From a virus, in IMG/VR virus record IMGVR_UViG_3300009506_000014, positions 1 through 64,000 of that record: a stretch of DNA of 64,000 nt; one strand, written 5' to 3'. Under the pieces are notes generated by a model that was not told the origin of the DNA, ran no database searches, and worked only from the letters and a program-made list of their open reading frames with translations. Below are positions 51,030 to 59,412 of the stretch, one piece after another. Position 1 is the stretch's first letter, and each line of letters begins with the position of its first letter. Both the position numbers and the translations under genes were made by a program.

Positions 51030-51911
51030 TTAAAGTTCGATACCTGAAGAATTGATTTTCTTCATAATTTCTTTTGCTGATTTGACAGCCTTGGCTCTGT
51101 CACTTTTACTCTCTCTCAAATCTATCGGTTTGAGATTTGCAAGCTTGGCAATGACTTCGGTTCTGATTTTATCAAGGTTATCGTCACCGATGAAATCCAT
51201 CTTGGGGACTAACTTGCAGAAATCGGCAAGGTTGGTAATCAAAGAGTCACGGAATATGGCTTTGGGGTCACTCAAGGTCTTTTCAACCTTGCCAATTAAA
51301 TCAGCCAGTTGATTCCAAAGGTCACTCATGGCTTTCTGTGTCGCTGCATTGATGCTGGCTTCAACTTTTGCTTTAATCTCTTCGGCTTCTTCAGAGCCAA
51401 CATCGACTCTGAAGTCATTGACATCGGGCATCGGGTAGATATCCTGATGTACTGCAAATTTGTCACGAAGTTCAGAGACACTTGGAATGTAGCCTTCATA
51501 ATCTTTCCAAAGTGACCCAAAATCTTTTTTTCGGTTTTCAATGATAGTTGGAAATCTTTTCAAAAATGCTTCGACCGCTTTGTTGTAGTCATTGACAACT
51601 GAATTCATTTTTTCTCGGTATTCCATAAACATCTTACTTGGCAGAATCCGAACACCGCCATCCATCCAAGGCAGTGTTAAGTTTGTCCACGTGTATCGAA
51701 TTCGTGTCCTCAACTCAGCGACAGGTTTAAGCTCGGTCTGAGGGATGAGCTTATCAATCCAGTGACCAACATCATTAGTTGCATTCTTAGCTATCACGAC
51801 TTCCCTTGTGACCTTCTTGTTCTTCTTTGCTCCGCTCCAATAGCTTACTCTGATATGTGTAAGCATTGCACGTTCACTTAATCTACTTGATTTTTTTGTT
51901 TTAGGTGACAT
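51030..51911 (-). CDS. DUF3150-like protein of the MoxR/VWA module
   Basis: 293 aa, helical. The Arg/Tyr/Trp-rich RIRYTWTNLTLPWMDGGVRI, VEAFLKRFPTIIENRKKDFG and YIPSVSELRDKFAV segments fit DUF3150, which often accompanies MoxR-like ATPases in phages and plasmids. Probably an adaptor. Same leader as the other two genes of the module. Confidence 0.65.
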   Translation of the reverse strand: MSPKTKKSSRLSERAMLTHIRVSYWSGAKKNKKVTREVVIAKNATNDVGHWIDKLIPQTELKPVAELRTRIRYTWTNLTLPWMDGGVRILPSKMFMEYREKMNSVVNDYNKAVEAFLKRFPTIIENRKKDFGSLWKDYEGYIPSVSELRDKFAVHQDIYPMPDVNDFRVDVGSEEAEEIKAKVEASINAATQKAMSDLWNQLADLIGKVEKTLSDPKAIFRDSLITNLADFCKLVPKMDFIGDDNLDKIRTEVIAKLANLKPIDLRESKSDRAKAVKSAKEIMKKINSSGIEL

Positions 51912-51990
51912 TTTGTTTCTCCTTTTAAGGAATGGGACAGACAGGATTATCTGTCCCGGTTAATGTTGTTAGGTGACAATTTTATGTTTG

Positions 51991-52356
51991 TTACTGATGT
52001 GCCCCGCAGTAGTCACAGACTTTAACACCATAGCCAACAAACTCATCACATCGTTTGCAGTTATATTGTATCCATCCACAGTGGTGACATGTTTCTTCTG
52101 TAACATCAATGTGTCTCTCACAATGGGCACACCGATGAGTTTCCAGTGCAAGGTTGTGTAATTCATTTTCATTGAATCTTACATACTCATAAAGTCCCCG
52201 TTTGGTGGAGACTTCAACTCGGTCGGGACGTCGTTTCCAAGTTTTGGGCTTGCCGATGACTTTGTACTTGGCAGGTGACCCATCGGCGTTTTCTAATATC
52301 AGGTGATAAAGGATTTGTCCATACTTCAAATTTTTGGCTTGTTCTAAAGTAATCAT
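51991..52356 (-). CDS. Zinc-ribbon phage protein
   Basis: 121 aa. An N-terminal domain (MITLEQAKNLKYGQILYH, KPKTWKRRPDRVEVSTKRGL) is common in phage early proteins. The C-terminus has four Cys pairs: HRCAHCERH, ETCHHCGW, YNCKRCDEF, KVCDYCGAH, likely two zinc ribbons. Starts with the GGAGAAACAAAATG leader. Confidence 0.6.
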   Translation of the reverse strand: MITLEQAKNLKYGQILYHLILENADGSPAKYKVIGKPKTWKRRPDRVEVSTKRGLYEYVRFNENELHNLALETHRCAHCERHIDVTEETCHHCGWIQYNCKRCDEFVGYGVKVCDYCGAHQ

Positions 52357-52395
52357 TTTGTTTCTCCGTGACTAAGGGTTGGTATTGACATTTGT

Positions 52396-52692
52396 TTATT
52401 TGATTGTAACTTTGTGACCTTTGTTGAATGTGTAAGTTAGTGTGCCCGGCTTGTGACCCTCGACAGTGTTGATTGTGCATTGCACCGTAAACTTTTTGAC
52501 ACAGTGAAATTTCTTATCGACAGTAACCTTCGGGTTGTGTAATTCTGTACACCAGTGACAGTTTCCAGCGAGTCCCCGTCTAATCCAGCCGATTGCTGAA
52601 TTAATCCAGAAAGCATCAACTTTGTTGTGACGTAGGAAATCCGTTATCTTTTCGATATTTGACATTTTATCAATTTGTTTTTTAGGTGACAT
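52396..52692 (-). CDS. Hypothetical protein, first gene of the leftward block
   Basis: 98 aa from ATG 52692 (MSPKKQIDKMSNIEK), with AGGAGAAACAAAATG upstream; the frame extends to 52752 without support. KITDFLRHNKVDAFWINSAI suggests a helical domain; a Cys pair (CHWC) follows and the C-terminus is beta-rich. Being first after the divergent region, it is likely among the earliest expressed genes. Confidence 0.6.
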   Translation of the reverse strand: MSPKKQIDKMSNIEKITDFLRHNKVDAFWINSAIGWIRRGLAGNCHWCTELHNPKVTVDKKFHCVKKFTVQCTINTVEGHKPGTLTYTFNKGHKVTIK

Positions 52693-52791
52693 TTTGTTTC
52701 TCCTGAAAATTGGTGGTTGGTAATCTAATAAGGAACGCACACATGCACGCACGCATTATGCACGCACGCACACGCGAGACGTGACATTTAA

Positions 52792-52831
52792 GCCCTTGTA
52801 TCGGAGTCGAACCGATGAGCCGTTCAAGGGC
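52792..52831 (-). ncRNA. tRNA-like acceptor/T-arm minihelix
   Basis: Read leftward, GCCCTTG and CAAGGGC form a perfect 7-bp acceptor-like stem, and inside it ATCGG-TTCGACT-CCGAT is a textbook T-arm with T-loop. No D-arm or anticodon arm lies between. The 340 bp farther upstream (to about 53130) are richer in C and G than the genome and hold several small hairpins, for example CGCTC-GCAG-GAGCG and CTGC-GAT-GCAG. It may be the 3' end of a larger structured RNA (tmRNA-like or ornate phage RNA) or an RNase P substrate. Confidence 0.5.
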
Positions 52832-53165
52832 ATTGAATATTTTGTGGTGACTTTCGCTTTGTCGGATTTTAGCATCCGTTTTAACTTGCCGCCCTGCATC
52901 GCAGTGACGACCAACGAGTATTGCTTCAGGGGCTATCGACTATCATCAGCATAGCTTGACGCTTGGTACTTGTGGGACATCCGATTATCGCAACCGTATG
53001 TGCTTCAACGCTCCTGCGAGCGTGACCTTCTGCATCCGTTTCAGTGACTTCTATTTTTTACTCCGGCATTCCAATTTTCGATTTTGGCCCTGAGCTTGAA
53101 AACCACCTTCCCGGCTTCGTTTTGCATCATATTATTAACTTTTCAATAACATCTTATTTATACAT

Positions 53166-53209
53166 ATTATCGTCTAAATAAGACTAAAAATCAAGTAAAA
53201 TCTTGTCAA
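53166..53209 (-). promoter_or_regulatory. Candidate leftward promoter(s)
   Basis: Read leftward: TTGATT (53194-53189), 17 nt, GATAAT (53171-53166). A TTGACA (53209-53204) overlaps just upstream, with a poorer -10. They would start transcription near 53160 through the structured region into the early genes. Confidence 0.45.
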
Positions 53210-53231
53210 TATTATAAAATAGTTGAAAATC

Positions 53232-53522
53232 GCTGTTTTTGGCCTAAAAACCGGGCTTTTTGGCATAAAAAAATATTGGACAAATTAATACAACGGATGT
53301 TATATGCTTGCAATCGTGACTCGTTTGTGATATACTATTAAAAATAATCGTTGTTTTTAGGCTAAAAACACGGTTTTTCGGGTATCCACCCCCGAAAAGT
53401 GCCCTGAAAATGCGGTTTTTTGTGTCATTCTTAGTCACAATACCCCATTTTTGGCCTGAAAATGCGGTTTTTGGCGTCACAAGTCCTGTTTTTGGGCTGA
53501 AAATGAAGATTTTAGGCGTCAC
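53232..53522 (+). repeat. Five iteron-like repeats
   Basis: Units at 53232-53264, 53349-53382, 53401-53427, 53447-53480 and 53487-53522 share TTTTTGGCCTGAAAA followed by TGCGGTTTTTGG, often ending GGCGTCAC. All have the same orientation, and the core is a near-palindrome. Suggests an initiator- or terminase-binding region (origin, enhancer or pac-like site). Confidence 0.65.
53308..53336 (+). promoter_or_regulatory. Candidate rightward promoter
   Basis: TTGCAA (53308-53313), 17-nt spacer, TATACT (53331-53336) with an extended -10 TG at 53328-53329. Would drive the small-terminase operon starting at 53567, with iteron-like units both upstream and downstream. Confidence 0.55.
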
Positions 53523-53566
53523 AAATAGAAAAGTCACGTATCAGCATATATGGAGATAGGCTGAAT

Positions 53567-54343
53567 ATGGCAAAAAAGAAATGGAGTGACAAGTTAGTAA
53601 TCAAGGCGTATGAGTACGCATACGCGGGACTTCGCAACGGTCAAATCGCAAGGACATTTGGCATCAGTAAAAACCGTTTTGCCGATTGGAAAAAGCTTCA
53701 TCCTCTTTTTGCTTATGCTCTGAAACGGGCAAGAAAAAAACGTGACAAGGAGAACGGCGAGTCAATGAGTTTTCGTGACTATGTATATCAGCAACTTCCT
53801 GACAATATACAGAAAGTATGGGATGAAGTCACGGAGCTTGATGAAGCGGAATCCGGTCAAGCTGCCATTGAAGCTCTTTTGTCACAACACGGAAAACGAG
53901 TCAGACAAAATATATTTGTTCATGCTATGGTGTCATCAAATTTCTCGCTGAGCCAGTCACTTAAAAGGGCCAATATAAGTAAAGCAACTTTGGACTATTG
54001 GAAAAAGAATGAGCCTGAGTTTGCTGTCCTCATCGAAGAGCTAAACTGGCATAAAAAGAATTTCTTTGAAGACCACTTGGCGACATTGGTTGCTGGTGGT
54101 GATTCTGCCGCTACGATATTCGCTAACCGTTCTTTCAATGCAGACCGGGGCTATGGAGATAAGCAAAGAGTTGATGTCAATGTGAATGCACAGATTGAAA
54201 CGTCAACACCATTATCGCTTGAAGAGCTTGACTTGCCCCCGGAGCTATTGAAACAGATTTTAGACCATATACGTCATAAAAAGATTATCGAATCCAAGGT
54301 AGTCACGGAAAAGAAAAAACTATTGGAAGCAGGAGCGGCATAA
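53567..54343 (+). CDS. terS: Small terminase subunit
   Basis: 258 aa. Two helix-turn-helix-like segments: the N-terminal YAGLRNGQIARTFGISKNRF and a related one near 130-145 (SQSLKRANISKATLDYWKK). Then a helical oligomerisation part and SADRGYGDKQ-like FNADRGYGDKQRVDVNV, common in phage small terminases. It should recognise the packaging site and activate the large subunit encoded two genes later. Confidence 0.8.
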   Translation: MAKKKWSDKLVIKAYEYAYAGLRNGQIARTFGISKNRFADWKKLHPLFAYALKRARKKRDKENGESMSFRDYVYQQLPDNIQKVWDEVTELDEAESGQAAIEALLSQHGKRVRQNIFVHAMVSSNFSLSQSLKRANISKATLDYWKKNEPEFAVLIEELNWHKKNFFEDHLATLVAGGDSAATIFANRSFNADRGYGDKQRVDVNVNAQIETSTPLSLEELDLPPELLKQILDHIRHKKIIESKVVTEKKKLLEAGAA

Positions 54344-54360
54344 TTATAAGGAGTCACGAA

Positions 54361-54633
54361 ATGTTCAGGACAATTAAAAGATGGCTCGGCATAAAACGGC
54401 CTGAGTATTATATCAGGATTGTAACTGCTATGGTCACGATTGAAGTCAAAGCAGAAAGTAAAAACGACTTGGATTATTTGGTCACGGAGCATCTGGACAA
54501 GCTGGTTCTAAAAGCAAAGGAAGTTGCTCAGGATGTCATTGCCGAACAAAAAAGCGTATGTGCAAAAGAAGTTAATAAAAGTATGATGTTGTCAACACCA
54601 ATAAGAAGTGGAATTACTACGGGCAGAGCATGA
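54361..54633 (+). CDS. Hypothetical protein between terminase genes
   Basis: 90 aa. N-terminus MFRTIKRWLGIKRPEYYIRI, then a short beta/alpha segment. Overlaps the large terminase ATG by 4 bp, so translation is coupled. No family recognised. Confidence 0.6.
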   Translation: MFRTIKRWLGIKRPEYYIRIVTAMVTIEVKAESKNDLDYLVTEHLDKLVLKAKEVAQDVIAEQKSVCAKEVNKSMMLSTPIRSGITTGRA

Positions 54634-56186
54634 AAGATAAAATGACACGTAGGGATTTACTTAAAGCCGGGGCTATGGCTGCCATTGGAGTGGGTGTCTC
54701 GTCACTTTCAGAGGAAGATAAGGCTTTAAGCAGTAGTCTTTCCGTCACGGAGATAGATGCAATCCGAGCCTATACGAGACAGTCCTTTTACGGCTTCGTC
54801 CAAGAATTTTGGGATACTGTCATTCCTGAAAGTCCCGTATGGAATTGGCATATTGAATACTTGTGTAATGAATTGCAGTTTATTGCCGAACGTGTGTTTG
54901 AGGGACTTCCAAAGCTTTACGACCTTGTTATTAATATAAGTCCCGGTAGTACCAAGTCAACGATATGCAGCATCATGTTTCCTGCATGGGTGTGGACAAG
55001 AATGGCGTCAGCCCGAATTATTTGTGCATCGTATGCTTACAACCTTGCAATGGATTTGTCTCGTAAGAATCGTGACGTTGTATTATCTGAAAGGTATCAA
55101 GCGTGTTTTCCTGAATTACAACTACGTGACGACCAATCGGCAAAGAGCTATTTCATTAATCGGCTTGGCGGTTCAAGATATTCGGTTGGTGTTGGTGGCT
55201 CTGTGACAGGTCTGCACGCTCATTTTCTTTTTGTTGATGACCCATTAGACCCAAATGAAGCTGTCTCTGAAGCGGATTTGAAAACAGCAAACCGATGGAT
55301 GAAAGAGACACTACCCACGAGAAAAGTCAACAAGCTGATTACGCCTACAATTTTAATCATGCAGAGACTCCATCAGGATGACCCTGCACAGAATATGATT
55401 GACAGGGCTGAAGAGGGTGGAGCTAAAGTAAGGCATATATGTCTCCCCGGCGAATTGACAGAGGATGTCAAGCCAAAAGAGTTAAGAGCCAAATATGTTG
55501 ACGGCTTGATGGATGTAAACAGGTTAGACCGACAAGTGCTGAAAGAAATGTATGTCGCCTTGGGTGAGTATGGATATGCAGGGCAGATATTACAACGTCC
55601 TGTCCCGTTAGGCGGTGGTATGTTCAAGACCGACAAAATCAGAATAGTCGATGCTCCCCCTTGTAAAGTCATAAGATGTATTCGATATTGGGACAAAGCA
55701 GCGTCACACAACAAAGGGGCTTTTACAGTTGGGGCTTTATTATGTGAAGATGAAAAGGGATGCACAGGGATACTTGACATACAAAGGGGACAATGGGGTT
55801 CATACGAAAGAGAGTCACATATCTTGTCTACTGCACAGTTGGACGGGAAAAAAATTAGGATATGGATAGAGCAGGAGCCGGGCAGTGGTGGCAAGGACTC
55901 GGCAGAATATACAATAGGAAGTCTCCGGGGCTTCAGGGTGTTTGCTGAGAAAGTAGGGGCTTCAGAGGGCAGTAAGCAATTAAGAGCAGAACCGCTTGCG
56001 TCACAGGTCAATGCAGGAAATGTTTGGATGATACGAAGTGACTGGAATAAGGAATATATCAGTGAGTTGTCATTCTTTCCATTCTCAAAATACAAAGACC
56101 AAGTTGATGCGTCATCGGGTGCTTTTAACAAGTTGACAAAGAAACGAACAAGAATTGGTGGATATGGTAGAAGAAAAGGAACATGA
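54630..56186 (+). CDS. terL: Large terminase subunit with twin-arginine N-terminus
   Basis: 518 aa. ATPase: Walker A-like NISPGSTKSTICSIMF, Walker B HFLFVDDPLDPNEA, coupling MQRLHQDDPA. Nuclease: IRYWDKAASHNKGAF, IWIEQEPGSGGKDSA, KYKDQVDASSGAF. Unusually, the N-terminus reads MTRRDLLKAGAMAAIGVGVS, an R-R-x-L-L-K motif plus hydrophobic stretch as in Tat signal peptides; terminases are cytoplasmic. The 4-bp overlap supports this start. An internal ATG at 54675 (residue 16) would remove the motif. Confidence 0.93.
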   Translation: MKDKMTRRDLLKAGAMAAIGVGVSSLSEEDKALSSSLSVTEIDAIRAYTRQSFYGFVQEFWDTVIPESPVWNWHIEYLCNELQFIAERVFEGLPKLYDLVINISPGSTKSTICSIMFPAWVWTRMASARIICASYAYNLAMDLSRKNRDVVLSERYQACFPELQLRDDQSAKSYFINRLGGSRYSVGVGGSVTGLHAHFLFVDDPLDPNEAVSEADLKTANRWMKETLPTRKVNKLITPTILIMQRLHQDDPAQNMIDRAEEGGAKVRHICLPGELTEDVKPKELRAKYVDGLMDVNRLDRQVLKEMYVALGEYGYAGQILQRPVPLGGGMFKTDKIRIVDAPPCKVIRCIRYWDKAASHNKGAFTVGALLCEDEKGCTGILDIQRGQWGSYERESHILSTAQLDGKKIRIWIEQEPGSGGKDSAEYTIGSLRGFRVFAEKVGASEGSKQLRAEPLASQVNAGNVWMIRSDWNKEYISELSFFPFSKYKDQVDASSGAFNKLTKKRTRIGGYGRRKGT

Positions 56187-56187
56187 C

Positions 56188-56388
56188 ATGGCAAAAACAA
56201 TGGAGCAGAAAAATAATGTCCCGGACATTGGGGAAGTGCTTTACACCATTTTGGCAAATCAAGTGACAATTTTGGATTTATTAAAATGCTTCCATCGTCA
56301 CGATATAAATGGTATGAGTGAAATAAGTCAGCAGTTAATAAAGATGGACAGAACATCAAGAGACTTATTGAAAAGAATGCAATTATGA
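56188..56388 (+). CDS. Small helical protein
   Basis: 66 aa from ATG 56188, just after the terminase stop, with AAAAGGA upstream; the frame opens earlier at 56155 inside terL. Sequence DIGEVLYTILANQVTILDLL is a helix of mixed hydrophobicity, followed by a basic tail. Overlaps the next ATG by 4 bp. Function unknown. Confidence 0.6.
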   Translation: MAKTMEQKNNVPDIGEVLYTILANQVTILDLLKCFHRHDINGMSEISQQLIKMDRTSRDLLKRMQL

Positions 56389-56942
56389 AAAATGACAAGA
56401 TAAAACGAAGAAGTTTTTTGCAAGGTCTTGCAGCCATTGTGACAACTGGGACTTTGGTAAAAAAGACCGAAGGCAAAGTGACAGAGCAGACGAAGACGAA
56501 AGAAATATTGCCGCCACCTTCATTTGCCCCAACTTACAGAGAAAATAAACCAGCGGAACACACAGAGCTTATGCCACCTATATGTATAAGTAGATGTGAG
56601 TTAAATGAGGGAGAGACGAGGTTGACATTCCGGGCTGGGGGACAGGAGTATTATATCTATCCTGATAAGATAGAAATGACATATCATTCATATTCAAGAC
56701 AAGTGACTCCAGATTATTGTGTTGTCAATTCTCCGGGATATATGGGGACAATGATAGTAAAAGGTTGGTTTGGTGGTGGTAGTCCCGGTGTGTGTATTGA
56801 AGATATGATAGGGAGAAGTGGTGACCTTGTTATTCGCAAGCTGGAAGAAGGTCACGAGTTTATTTGTAAAGCTTCGTTGGTTGAAGTTAGGATAGAAATT
56901 AGTCGATTAGTCACGGAGTTAATATTTTATATATATCAATAG
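56385..56942 (+). CDS. Tat-signal-bearing protein of unknown function (1)
   Basis: 185 aa. The N-terminus MKNDKIKRRSFLQGLAAIV has the twin-arginine consensus R-R-S-F-L followed by a moderately hydrophobic h-region and Lys after it (avoiding Sec). After a Pro-rich linker (PPPSFAP) lies a beta-rich domain with several Cys. I infer export or membrane attachment in the host. ATGA overlap with the preceding gene. Confidence 0.7.
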   Translation: MKNDKIKRRSFLQGLAAIVTTGTLVKKTEGKVTEQTKTKEILPPPSFAPTYRENKPAEHTELMPPICISRCELNEGETRLTFRAGGQEYYIYPDKIEMTYHSYSRQVTPDYCVVNSPGYMGTMIVKGWFGGGSPGVCIEDMIGRSGDLVIRKLEEGHEFICKASLVEVRIEISRLVTELIFYIYQ

Positions 56943-56956
56943 GAAAGGACATTAGT

Positions 56957-57256
56957 ATGGAAAAGAAAATTGAACGGCGTGGATTTCTAAAGGGACTTAC
57001 CGGGGTGATAGCTGGAATTACAGTCGGTGCAAAAGCCGCATCTGTCACACCAACAAAAGAGCCTACAATTAGAAGTCCCGAACCAGCAGAAGAGTTTGAT
57101 GATGACATTTGGAATAAACTTGCAGAAGAGTTTGATGATGACAGTTGGATTAAACTTGATGAAGCAATTATTAAACATGGACGTGAACTGCTACAAAGAG
57201 TGATGGCCGGAAAGAGTCACAGTCGTTTCAAATCAAGAATACCAAAAAGGAGATAA
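56957..57256 (+). CDS. Tat-signal-bearing protein of unknown function (2)
   Basis: 99 aa. MEKKIERRGFLKGLTGVI is followed by AGITVGAKAAS: R-R-x-F-L-K, h-region and an A-x-A signal-peptidase site. The remainder is short, with a duplicated EEFDDD(I/S)W(N/I)KL segment and a basic C-terminus. GAAAGGACATT lies before the ATG. Function unknown. Confidence 0.7.
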   Translation: MEKKIERRGFLKGLTGVIAGITVGAKAASVTPTKEPTIRSPEPAEEFDDDIWNKLAEEFDDDSWIKLDEAIIKHGRELLQRVMAGKSHSRFKSRIPKRR

Positions 57257-57260
57257 ATAT

Positions 57261-57794
57261 ATGCTGACAAGAAGAAGTTTATTTAGAAGAGCCGGGGAAG
57301 CCATAGCCTATGTGACAGGCTGGTTATATATGACAAGCGGAGCAAAGCCGAAAAAGGAAAAAGCAGCAGAGCTTCCACAGTACAAAAGTTTTATCAGTAA
57401 CAAAATTTATGTCCCACCATTTGAAGTGACTGATAAAGATATTGTGGATTGTTTGGTCTATGCCAATTATCAGTTTAATCAATGGCTTAATTGTGGATTT
57501 GACAAACGTCATGAAATGCCTGTTCTTTATATGTCACAAAGATTCTATGACAATATGTGCCTATTGTACATTTCCAGATGGCCCAACCGGGCTATTTCAG
57601 ATAGTCACGTTATGGAATGCAGACATGAAGGTAATTTATGGGGACTTCAACAGGTTTTCAATTTGGATATAGAGATTGTCCCGGATGGTGTGATTGATTG
57701 GGGTGATGGCCCGGAATATAGTTGTTTCCTTACTTGTATTTCCTGTGAAGGGACAGCACAATCAAGAAATATGAAATATAAGAAAATAGATTAG
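57261..57794 (+). CDS. Tat-signal-bearing protein of unknown function (3)
   Basis: 177 aa. MLTRRSLFRRAGEAIAYVTG has R-R-S-L-F, then a hydrophobic stretch with Trp. The body is mixed, with a Cys-containing C-terminus (YSCFLTCISCEG). It is the third consecutive gene with such a signal and lies 10 nt before the portal gene. Alternative: a plain membrane anchor. Confidence 0.65.
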   Translation: MLTRRSLFRRAGEAIAYVTGWLYMTSGAKPKKEKAAELPQYKSFISNKIYVPPFEVTDKDIVDCLVYANYQFNQWLNCGFDKRHEMPVLYMSQRFYDNMCLLYISRWPNRAISDSHVMECRHEGNLWGLQQVFNLDIEIVPDGVIDWGDGPEYSCFLTCISCEGTAQSRNMKYKKID

Positions 57795-57804
57795 GAGTCA
57801 CGAT

Positions 57805-59409
57805 ATGGCAAAAAAGAAGAAAAAGGGTAAAGTCACGGCTAATACGGATGCCGAAGTTACTGTCATTAAGCCAGAGGATGTAGTAGCCAACAGTGTCCCG
57901 GCTGAAGTGCTTCAGGCAAGAGAAAGACGTATAGCATTCAATCAGATGATGGCAATGCAGTTGGCAGGAGTTACTGGCAATACGGCATTGATGAGCAGAC
58001 AAGCTTTACTGAGTGCATTGAATACAGAACGTGACTATAACTTCGAGTGCGGATATCCTGACGTATTAATGACAAAGCATTATACGGAAATGTTTGGGCG
58101 TGAAGGTATAGGCAAACGAGTTGTCACGGTTTATCCCGAAGAGTGCTGGTCACAACATCCTGAAATCAACGAGAATGAAGATGAAAGTGACGAGACAGAA
58201 TTCGAGAAGGCAGTAAAAGACCTTGTCAAAGATTTGAGACTTTGGGAATATTTGGAACGAATTGACATCTTGAGCGGTGTCGGTCGTTTTGGTGTCCTTT
58301 TGCTCGGTATTGATGACGGGATGCCACTTGATAAGCCACTTCCCGGTGTCAATGACATAACAGGTGAAATCACTCCGCAGGGTGAAAGAAAGCTCTTGTA
58401 TCTCAGGCCGTTTGATGAGGGTTGTGTACGTGTTGACAGGAAGGTGATTGATACTACGTCACCAAGGTTTGGGTATCCGATGATGTATGATATAACCTTC
58501 CGTGACTATGATACTGTTAGCGGTATTGTAGAGACACATCTGAAAGTTCACTGGTCACGAGTGATTCACATTGCGGATAACAAGGAAGTCTCTGAGATTT
58601 ACGGTGTCCCGCGTATGAAGCCTGTGTATAACAGACTTGTTGACGTTCGGAAGCTTCTTGCTGGCTCAGGTGAAATGTTCTGGAAGGGTGGATTTCCCGG
58701 TTATGCAATGGAGATAAACCCGGACATTCAAGACCCTGAAATAGATGTTGACTCTGTGAAAGAAGAGTTTCGGAATTATTCTGAGGGACTTCAGAGATAT
58801 CTGGCTATTGAGGGTGTGAGTGTCAAGAGCTTGCAACCACAGGTAGCAGACCCGGTTGGTCACTTTACCACACAGGTCAAGGCTATAGCAATGACAATCG
58901 GTGTCCCGTACAGAATCTTCATGGGTTCTGAGGAAGCCAAGCTTGCCAGTAGTGAGGATAAGTCAACATGGAATGAACGCAAGAAAAGACGGCGAGAGAA
59001 TTATTTGTCACCTTGCGTTGTCCGGGCGACACTTGATAGATTGCAGCAAATCGGCGTATTAAAGGAAGCCGAATATGAAGTCAATTGGCCTGACCCGGAG
59101 ACACCAAACGATGACGACATTGCCAGTGTTGCTCAAAAGGTGTCGGATGCCCTGAGCAAGTACACAGCAAACGATGTGGAGACAGTGATGCCACCACTGG
59201 AATTCTTCACTAAGGTTCTGAAGATGTCACAGGAAGAAGCTGAAGCGGTAGAGGAAGCCCGGCAGAAACATAATGAAGAGCTTGACCAAGAACGAGAGGA
59301 TGACTTGGCACAAAGAGAGCAGGATGTCTCTATTCGTGAAGAGACATCACGTAAGAACGAGTTGAAAAACAAGATGCAAGATAACAGTTGGACTAAGGAT
59401 GGGGAATGA
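57805..59409 (+). CDS. Portal protein (DUF1073-like)
   Basis: 534 aa, typical portal length. YDITFRDY, VHWSRVIHIAD, RKLLAGSGEMFWKGGFPGYA and FMGSEEAKLASSEDKSTWNE are landmarks of DUF1073-type phage portals. The C-terminus is a long Glu/Gln-rich coiled coil. It forms the dodecameric DNA gate; terminase upstream and head morphogenesis gene downstream fit. Confidence 0.9.
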   Translation: MAKKKKKGKVTANTDAEVTVIKPEDVVANSVPAEVLQARERRIAFNQMMAMQLAGVTGNTALMSRQALLSALNTERDYNFECGYPDVLMTKHYTEMFGREGIGKRVVTVYPEECWSQHPEINENEDESDETEFEKAVKDLVKDLRLWEYLERIDILSGVGRFGVLLLGIDDGMPLDKPLPGVNDITGEITPQGERKLLYLRPFDEGCVRVDRKVIDTTSPRFGYPMMYDITFRDYDTVSGIVETHLKVHWSRVIHIADNKEVSEIYGVPRMKPVYNRLVDVRKLLAGSGEMFWKGGFPGYAMEINPDIQDPEIDVDSVKEEFRNYSEGLQRYLAIEGVSVKSLQPQVADPVGHFTTQVKAIAMTIGVPYRIFMGSEEAKLASSEDKSTWNERKKRRRENYLSPCVVRATLDRLQQIGVLKEAEYEVNWPDPETPNDDDIASVAQKVSDALSKYTANDVETVMPPLEFFTKVLKMSQEEAEAVEEARQKHNEELDQEREDDLAQREQDVSIREETSRKNELKNKMQDNSWTKDGE

Positions 59410-59412
59410 CAC

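Larger units (their letters stand above)
52693..53566. other. Divergent 874-bp non-coding region
   Basis: Largest gap in the window, between leftward early genes and the rightward packaging genes. It contains a CACGCA-rich stretch (52737-52776), the tRNA-like minihelix, a GC-richer stretch to about 53130, an AT-rich stretch, candidate promoters facing both ways and five iteron-like repeats. Short frames exist (for example a 29-codon leftward one near 53115-53030) but none is convincing. Confidence 0.7.

Noticed and set aside
52792-52831. Complete tRNA gene
   Set aside because: Only acceptor-like stem and T-arm are present; there is no D-arm, anticodon arm or CCA.
52792-52831. Phage attachment site derived from a host tRNA 3' end
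   Set aside because: The T-arm would fit, but the matching 5' acceptor strand sits 8 nt away and no integrase gene is seen, so a self-contained hairpin explains it better.
55373-56476. 367-residue open frame on the minus strand
   Set aside because: It lies wholly opposite the large terminase and next genes, whose motifs are clear; no ribosome site and biased composition mark it as antisense shadow.
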